36,778 nt of DNA from Alysiella sp. (GTDB lineage Bacteria; Pseudomonadota; Gammaproteobacteria; Burkholderiales; Neisseriaceae), in assembly GCF_030525755.1 (NCBI RefSeq), contig NZ_JAUNEC010000013.1, positions 1 to 36,778 of the forward strand, in the 5' to 3' direction. Positions 32,937 through 36,778 of the stretch are shown here, piece after piece. Position numbers and translations under genes: made by a program. Position 1 is the first letter of the stretch. Each line of letters starts with the position of its first letter. The notes beneath the pieces were generated by a model. It was not told where the DNA came from. It did no database searches and saw only the letters and a list, made by a program, of their open reading frames with translations.

Positions 32937-32951
32937 TATAAAAATCATGTG

Positions 32952-33488
32952 TTACCGCTTTTTCTGTTGTGAACGCAAGCGTTTTTTCTGTTGCGGCGAC
33001 AAACTGGCAGACTTCACTAGACCCAACACCACTTGCACCACCAAAATCAACACTGCCAAAATCAACGTAACAAAAAATGCTTGCGTCCATACCAACAAGC
33101 CTGTTGTGCGCTGCGAAATGGGCTGTGGCTTATTGTCCACAATGTAATAGCTTGCAACCACCGTGTACAAAGGCGATACGGCTTTGAGTTCATAATGCAT
33201 ACTGCCATTTTTGTCCACAGGCGTGAAAGAAATGCGCTGCTGCGCCATGTTCTCTTCTAAATCAATGGCTTCTGTTTGTAATGTACTGCTTTCACTCAAT
33301 TTCTGAATCGTTTCTACAAACGGCATACCGTGAGAATGAGTCAGCACAGGAAAATCAGAAATATCATCACCCAAGCGATAATGCACGGTGTGGTATTCAG
33401 GCAATAAGCAACTACCCAGAGTAATGAAAAGTACCGCCAAAATTGCCAATGTTTTGAATTTCATCAAAAAGGATTGTTTTTTAGTCAT
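32952..33488 (-). CDS. Predicted lipoprotein or membrane protein, unknown function
   Basis: A 178-residue protein. After a basic start (MTKKQSFLMKFK) a hydrophobic stretch ends in LFITLGSC at residue 27, which fits a lipobox with Cys as the first mature residue. A soluble region of about 100 residues follows, then a second membrane helix (AFFVTLILAVLILVVQVVLGLV, about 137-158) and a very basic tail (SLSPQQKKRLRSQQKKR). A later start at residue 9 is also possible. No family is recognised. MITE copy E sits directly downstream and may end its transcript. Confidence 0.72.
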   Translation of the reverse strand: MTKKQSFLMKFKTLAILAVLFITLGSCLLPEYHTVHYRLGDDISDFPVLTHSHGMPFVETIQKLSESSTLQTEAIDLEENMAQQRISFTPVDKNGSMHYELKAVSPLYTVVASYYIVDNKPQPISQRTTGLLVWTQAFFVTLILAVLILVVQVVLGLVKSASLSPQQKKRLRSQQKKR

Positions 33489-33664
33489 GAAATTTCCTTA
33501 AAATTTTGAAGACCATAATAACCGCTTTCAGGCAGCTTGAATGTTTTTCGTTAAATGTGTAGCACATACCCAATTTCAAGAAGTTTCCATGATTTTGGTC
33601 TATGATACACGCTACAAAATGTGTTTTTTTAAAAATTGTTGTGTACGGAAAACGGTCTGAAAGT
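33489..33664. other. Intergenic DNA upstream of the lipoprotein gene
   Basis: Between the minus-strand lipoprotein gene and the end of ispH. A decayed uptake word (CAGGCAGCTTGAA near 33530) is the only feature seen. No clear terminator for ispH was found. Confidence 0.4.
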
Positions 33665-34600
33665 TTATTTTCTTAATTCTTTGGGTAACACAAATACAAT
33701 GGTTTCGGGTTCTCCCTCTCCTTGTTGTACGTCATCAATGCCCCATTCACGAATTTGGGCAATCACGCCATCTACCAGCACTTCGGGCGCAGAAGCCCCA
33801 GCCGTTACGCCCACTTTGTTTTTATCATTAAACCATTCTTTTTTTAAATCACCAGCATTATCAACCATATAAGCGTCCACACCTAAGCCTGCTGCCACTT
33901 CGCGCAAACGGTTGCTGTTGGACGAGGCTGGCGAGCCAACCACAATCACAATATCGCATTCATTTGCCAAATCTTTCACGGCTTTTTGGCGATTAGTGGT
34001 GGCGTAGCAAATGTCTTCTTTGTGTGGATTTTTGATGTTGGGGAAACGCGCATTCAGGGCGGCGATGATGTCTTTGGTTTCATCAACCGAAAGCGTGGTT
34101 TGGCTGACATACGCCAATTTATCGGGATTTTGCACCACCAAATCCGCCACATCTTCCACCACTTCCACCAATTTCATTTTGCCAGACGGCAGTTGCCCCA
34201 TGGTGCCTTCCACTTCAACGTGTCCTGCGTGTCCAATCATGATGATTTCGTAGCCTTGTTCGTCCAAACGCGCCACTTCTTTATGCACTTTGGTAACGAG
34301 CGGGCAGGTTGCGTCAAACACGCGAAAACCGCGTTCGGCAGCTTCGGCTTGCACGGCTTTGCTCACGCCGTGTGCGGAGTAAATCAGGGTTGCGCCTTGT
34401 GGCACGTCTGCCAAATTTTCAATGAAAATCGCGCCTTTGTCGCGCAAATTGTCCACCACAAATTTGTTGTGCACGACTTCGTGGCGAACGTAAATCGGTG
34501 CGCCGTATTCTTCCAAGGCGCGTTCTACAATGCTGATGGCTCTGTCCACGCCCGCGCAAAAGCCGCGTGGGTTGGCTAGGGTAATGGTTTTTTGGGTCAT
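33665..34600 (-). CDS. ispH: 4-hydroxy-3-methylbut-2-enyl diphosphate reductase
   Basis: IspH (LytB) performs the last step of the MEP isoprenoid pathway, reducing HMBPP to IPP and DMAPP with a [4Fe-4S] cluster. The cluster cysteines are in PRGFCAGVDRA (C15), DATCPLVTK (about 100) and EDICYATTNRQ (about 200). The substrate loop SPASSNSNRL is present. Length 311 is normal. A second common neighbour in Neisseria and E. coli is lspA, here two genes upstream. The ATG is preceded by AAGAGAAAAAC. Confidence 0.97.
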   Translation of the reverse strand: MTQKTITLANPRGFCAGVDRAISIVERALEEYGAPIYVRHEVVHNKFVVDNLRDKGAIFIENLADVPQGATLIYSAHGVSKAVQAEAAERGFRVFDATCPLVTKVHKEVARLDEQGYEIIMIGHAGHVEVEGTMGQLPSGKMKLVEVVEDVADLVVQNPDKLAYVSQTTLSVDETKDIIAALNARFPNIKNPHKEDICYATTNRQKAVKDLANECDIVIVVGSPASSNSNRLREVAAGLGVDAYMVDNAGDLKKEWFNDKNKVGVTAGASAPEVLVDGVIAQIREWGIDDVQQGEGEPETIVFVLPKELRK

Positions 34601-34641
34601 GTTTTTCTCTTGTAAATATGGTTTCAGGCTGCCTGAAATAA

Positions 34642-34992
34642 CTAATCATCAAACGATATGAGATAAAAAAACAAATGTTGTGCGATAAATTCGCTGTGTT
34701 CTCGGCGGACATAAATCTGAAACAGATAAGTTTCTTCCAGCAAATGCTCAATTTCAACAAAAGGAATGTGAAAAAATGCCAAATATGCCGAATAAATCTG
34801 TTTTATTTTTGCCGAAACCGCAGTCAAATCATAAGATAAATCGGTTACATCATAAAAAATACAATCATATTGATGATTGAAACTGCGAATTGAAACATAA
34901 GGCACGCGATGTTGTTGGCAATTTTCCCAATGCTGAGAATCCGTGTGATTGGTTTGCCTTAAATCTTCATAAGGCTGCAACAATGGTTTCAT
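34642..34992 (-). CDS. Hypothetical protein, 116 aa
   Basis: A soluble, slightly acidic protein rich in His, Tyr and Phe (MKPLLQPYEDLRQTNHTDSQ...). No membrane segment, signal or known motif is seen. AGGTAAAAAC precedes the ATG, and the gene is flanked by uptake sequence pairs on both sides (34622-34640, 35006-35023), so it appears to be a real but unassigned single gene. It is AT-richer than ispH. Confidence 0.65.
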   Translation of the reverse strand: MKPLLQPYEDLRQTNHTDSQHWENCQQHRVPYVSIRSFNHQYDCIFYDVTDLSYDLTAVSAKIKQIYSAYLAFFHIPFVEIEHLLEETYLFQIYVRREHSEFIAQHLFFYLISFDD

Positions 34993-35041
34993 GTGTTTTT
35001 ACCTTTCAGGCAGCCTGAAAATTGATTTTTACAAGTTTAAC

Positions 35042-35070
35042 TTGAATTTGGTCGCGCACGACTTTATAAT
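35042..35070 (+). promoter_or_regulatory. Strong sigma70-type promoter of a short RNA facing the abi gene
   Basis: TTGAAT (35042-35047), 17-base spacer, perfect TATAAT (35065-35070). Start expected at about 35077. There is no plus-strand ORF to serve, only the hairpin RNA that follows. Confidence 0.75.
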
Positions 35071-35076
35071 TCACTT

Positions 35077-35139
35077 CAACAACACCCCCAATGTTCCGAG
35101 GTCTCTGATTTCAGAGATACAGACTTGGGGGTTTTCTTT
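35077..35139 (+). ncRNA. Candidate structured small RNA adjacent to and converging on abi
   Basis: About 62 nt. Outer stem ACCCCCAA (35084-35091) with TTGGGGGT (35125-35132); inner hairpin TCTCTGA-TT-TCAGAGA (35102-35117); the two are separated by an asymmetric internal loop (9 and 7 bases). TTTTCTTT (35132-35139) closes it like an intrinsic terminator and touches the abi stop codon. The neat promoter, short length and lack of ORF favour a noncoding RNA. AbiF-type toxins have been linked to adjacent structured RNAs (an 'abiF' RNA motif exists, as I recall), so an antitoxin role is likely but not shown. It could also simply be a terminator for abi-side transcription, but the promoter argues against that alone. 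Confidence 0.6.
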
Positions 35140-36079
35140 ATGCTTGATTTTTCCATAATTGCCAAGCACTTAAATCGGCTAAACTCAATCCACCCATACC
35201 CATTTTGTCTAAATTGATTTCATGTGGTGCAGCATTGTTCATGGGGAATGCTTTTAAGGCTGCCTGAAAACGCTGTCCCCAATCATGCTGTGGGCAAATC
35301 ACGTTCAACATTCTTTGCATTAAACAAAATGTCGTGAACACATGGTCGGCATATTTTGCCAAAACACGCCATTGCGGATTGTGCTTGTCCGACAAAAAAC
35401 GAATGCTGGGAATACCAATATTGTGTTTATTCCACAATCTGCCGTGATGTGCTGCCGTGTTCCGCAGAATATTGAGCGCGTGTAAATGCGTTCCCAATTC
35501 TCTGTTAAATAATTGAAAGTGCTTTTCAATTTGCCTTTGGTCGCGCTCCGTCATCATTTTGTACAATTTGGACATCGCCCCAAAATCCCAAATTTCACAC
35601 GCCACCCACACGGGTAATTCGCCATATTTTGCCAAATTGTGTCTCACAAAATCGTCTTTGGCGTGGTCGCGCAAATTTTCGTATTTTGCCCACCATTCGG
35701 CATGGTTGAATTTGGGATTGAAATAATGCGCTTGGGTGTGGGCAATGGGATTGTGTTTGCCCAATGTGTAGGCAATTTGGGTACGCATGGCAATTTCAAT
35801 ATGCTGTATGGCTTCCAATGCCAGAATTTTAATCGCATTATCAAAATCATACAGCGCAATCACATCATCAAATTGCGTATTGGCAACAAACACATCATCG
35901 CGTCCACCTGTCGCCAAATGCTGCCTGAACGGATACCAATACGCACTCAAACGATAATAGCCAATCCGCGCCAATTCTTTTTCGGCTTGCGCTTTATCGT
36001 GGAAAACCATGCCGCGTTGTTCTAATAAATCAATTTGTTCGGCAAAAGTTTTCCAATCTTTAAAGGGTTGTTGTGCCAT
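35138..36079 (-). CDS. Abi_2 family (AbiD/AbiF-like) HEPN protein
   Basis: A 313-residue Abi_2 protein, a phage-abortive-infection family with a HEPN ribonuclease fold. Family segments are ARIGYYRLSAYWYPFR (37-52), DFDNAIKILALEAIQHIEIAMRTQIAY (about 78-104), GELPVWVACEIWDFGAMSKLYKMM (about 153-176), and the catalytic RNTAAH motif, R206-N-x3-H211, followed by HGRLWN. The RNase motif is complete, so the protein is probably an active RNA-cleaving toxin. It starts 24 bp after lspA and is likely read from the lspA transcript; no own Shine-Dalgarno is seen. A small RNA unit converges on its 3' end. AbiF-like proteins have been proposed as relatives of Cas13. Confidence 0.92.
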   Translation of the reverse strand: MAQQPFKDWKTFAEQIDLLEQRGMVFHDKAQAEKELARIGYYRLSAYWYPFRQHLATGGRDDVFVANTQFDDVIALYDFDNAIKILALEAIQHIEIAMRTQIAYTLGKHNPIAHTQAHYFNPKFNHAEWWAKYENLRDHAKDDFVRHNLAKYGELPVWVACEIWDFGAMSKLYKMMTERDQRQIEKHFQLFNRELGTHLHALNILRNTAAHHGRLWNKHNIGIPSIRFLSDKHNPQWRVLAKYADHVFTTFCLMQRMLNVICPQHDWGQRFQAALKAFPMNNAAPHEINLDKMGMGGLSLADLSAWQLWKNQA

Positions 36080-36103
36080 GATTTGGGTCGCTAATTTGAA
36101 TTT

Positions 36104-36589
36104 TCAGGCTGCCTGTTTCGCTTTTTTTGCTTGCTTGATGCCGTCAATGATGAGCAAAGCCGCGCCCACGCAAATAAAGCTGTCGGCAACATTAAACGCA
36201 GGATAGTACCAATCTTGATAATAAACCAAAATAAAATCAACCACTTTTCCGTGAATAAAACGGTCTATCACATTGCCAAACGCGCCGCCAATAATCATCG
36301 CTGCCGCAAAATTGCCCAGCTTGCCCATGCTGCCTTTGCGGATTTCGTTTACCAGCCAGCCGCTAATCACAAACGCCAGCACAATGAAAAAATATTTCTG
36401 CCAACCATTGTGGTTCGCCAAAAAGCTGAATGCCGCACCGTAGTTGTAAACCAGCGTTAAATCAAAGAATTGGGGAATGATGTTGAGCCGTTCAAAATCG
36501 TGAAAGCGGGCTAAAATCGCCCATTTTGAGATTTGGTCTAAAACAATTGCCGCCAAAGCGGTCAAAAAATAGGGGAAATGGCGTTTCAT
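36104..36589 (-). CDS. lspA: Lipoprotein signal peptidase (signal peptidase II)
   Basis: An inner membrane aspartyl protease that cleaves prolipoprotein signal peptides. The ATG at 36589 (MKRHFPYFLTALAAIVLDQI) gives 161 residues, the usual size; a TTG two codons earlier is the only reason for a longer frame. Four helices are visible. The catalytic aspartates lie in GNVIDRFIHGKVVDFI and PAFNVADSFICVGAAL. NYGAAFSFL is the conserved family motif. An uptake sequence pair at 36102-36116 overlaps the stop codon. The abi gene follows after 24 bp. Confidence 0.95.
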   Translation of the reverse strand: MKRHFPYFLTALAAIVLDQISKWAILARFHDFERLNIIPQFFDLTLVYNYGAAFSFLANHNGWQKYFFIVLAFVISGWLVNEIRKGSMGKLGNFAAAMIIGGAFGNVIDRFIHGKVVDFILVYYQDWYYPAFNVADSFICVGAALLIIDGIKQAKKAKQAA

Positions 36590-36644
36590 AATCAATCGGG
36601 ATTTTCACAAACAAACATCGCACGATTGTACTACAAAAAGCGTT

Positions 36645-36778
36645 TCAGGCTGCCTGAAAAGCGTGGTCGCGTTCCCAATCCAGCAAAAATTGTTTGCGCG
36701 ACAAACCGCCAGCATAGCCTGTGAGCGTGCCGTTGCTGCCAATCACGCGGTGGCATGGCACGATAATGGAAATTTTGT
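36645..36778 (-). CDS. ogt: Methylated-DNA-[protein]-cysteine S-methyltransferase, C-terminal part
   Basis: The frame runs off the window end. The visible 43 residues are KISIIVPCHRVIGSNGTLTG and then YAGGLSRKQFLLDWERDHAFQAA. PCHRV holds the active-site cysteine that takes the methyl group from O6-methylguanine, and YAGGL and LL.WE are conserved after it. The last three codons and the stop (CAG GCA GCC TGA) are made from an uptake sequence, so the protein end coincides with that repeat. Whether it is Ogt or the methyltransferase part of Ada cannot be seen. Confidence 0.9.
   Translation of the reverse strand, partial: KISIIVPCHRVIGSNGTLTGYAGGLSRKQFLLDWERDHAFQAA

Noticed and set aside
33986..34579. 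A 197-codon plus-strand ORF inside ispH
   Set aside because: His/Phe-rich shadow of the conserved ispH frame; no domain and no ribosome binding site.
36590..36595. TTG start two codons upstream of lspA
   Set aside because: The ATG at 36589 gives the usual LspA N-terminus; nothing supports the TTG.

Overview
The window looks like a chromosomal segment of a low-GC Neisseriaceae bacterium. The main clue is the 12-base DNA uptake sequence AGGCTGCCTGAA, which occurs dozens of times on both strands, often as inverted pairs that act as terminators. From memory this is the 'simDUS' dialect described for Simonsiella muelleri; a few copies read AGGCAGCCTGAA, the Kingella-type variant. Gene content agrees: an lgtF-rfaK pair for LOS inner core, a ModA-like type III R-M system, an MDA/Nf-like filamentous prophage, and leuA, lepA, ispH and gltS close in sequence to meningococcal proteins.

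Layout. (1) 1-4500: a type III restriction-modification operon, mod (5' end cut by the window, starting in what looks like the last AGCC repeats of a phase-variable tract) and res. (2) 4501-13057: an accessory block made of a MITE-like palindrome, an IS110-family transposase with Piv-type features, and a minus-strand filamentous prophage (rep, small ORFs, major coat, minor coats, TspB-like adsorption protein, DUF2523 protein, Zot-like assembly ATPase) with heavily structured intergenic DNA. (3) 13058-15132: lepA, flanked by a near-identical 79/78-bp inverted repeat that also contains the sequence found at the IS110 borders. (4) 15150-30880: mostly metabolic and transport genes: fadD, a glycosyltransferase, a DUF3482-type GTPase, leuA with a fused N-terminal helix-turn-helix domain, fadL-like porin, gltS, an NCS2 purine permease, betT, rarD, suhB. 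(5) 30970-32798: rfaK and lgtF, translationally coupled. (6) 32952-36778: a small membrane protein, ispH, an unknown ORF, an AbiF/AbiD-like (Abi_2, HEPN) gene, lspA and the 3' end of ogt.

Most notable: (a) between the 116-aa ORF and the Abi_2 gene lies a short plus-strand unit with a strong sigma70-type promoter and a compact two-stem RNA ending in a T-run, converging on the abi stop codon; it is a good candidate for a noncoding RNA partner of the HEPN toxin. (b) The IS110 borders and the repeats around lepA share a 10-13 base motif, suggesting a common target for an RNA-guided recombinase, possibly also used by the adjacent phage. (c) A family of five ~100-bp palindromic elements (MITE-like) is scattered through the window. 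(d) LeuA carries an HTH domain in one continuous reading frame, with promoter and ribosome binding site placed for the long form.

No tRNA, rRNA or CRISPR array was seen. All functional calls rest on motif recognition and remembered family features; no database search was run.
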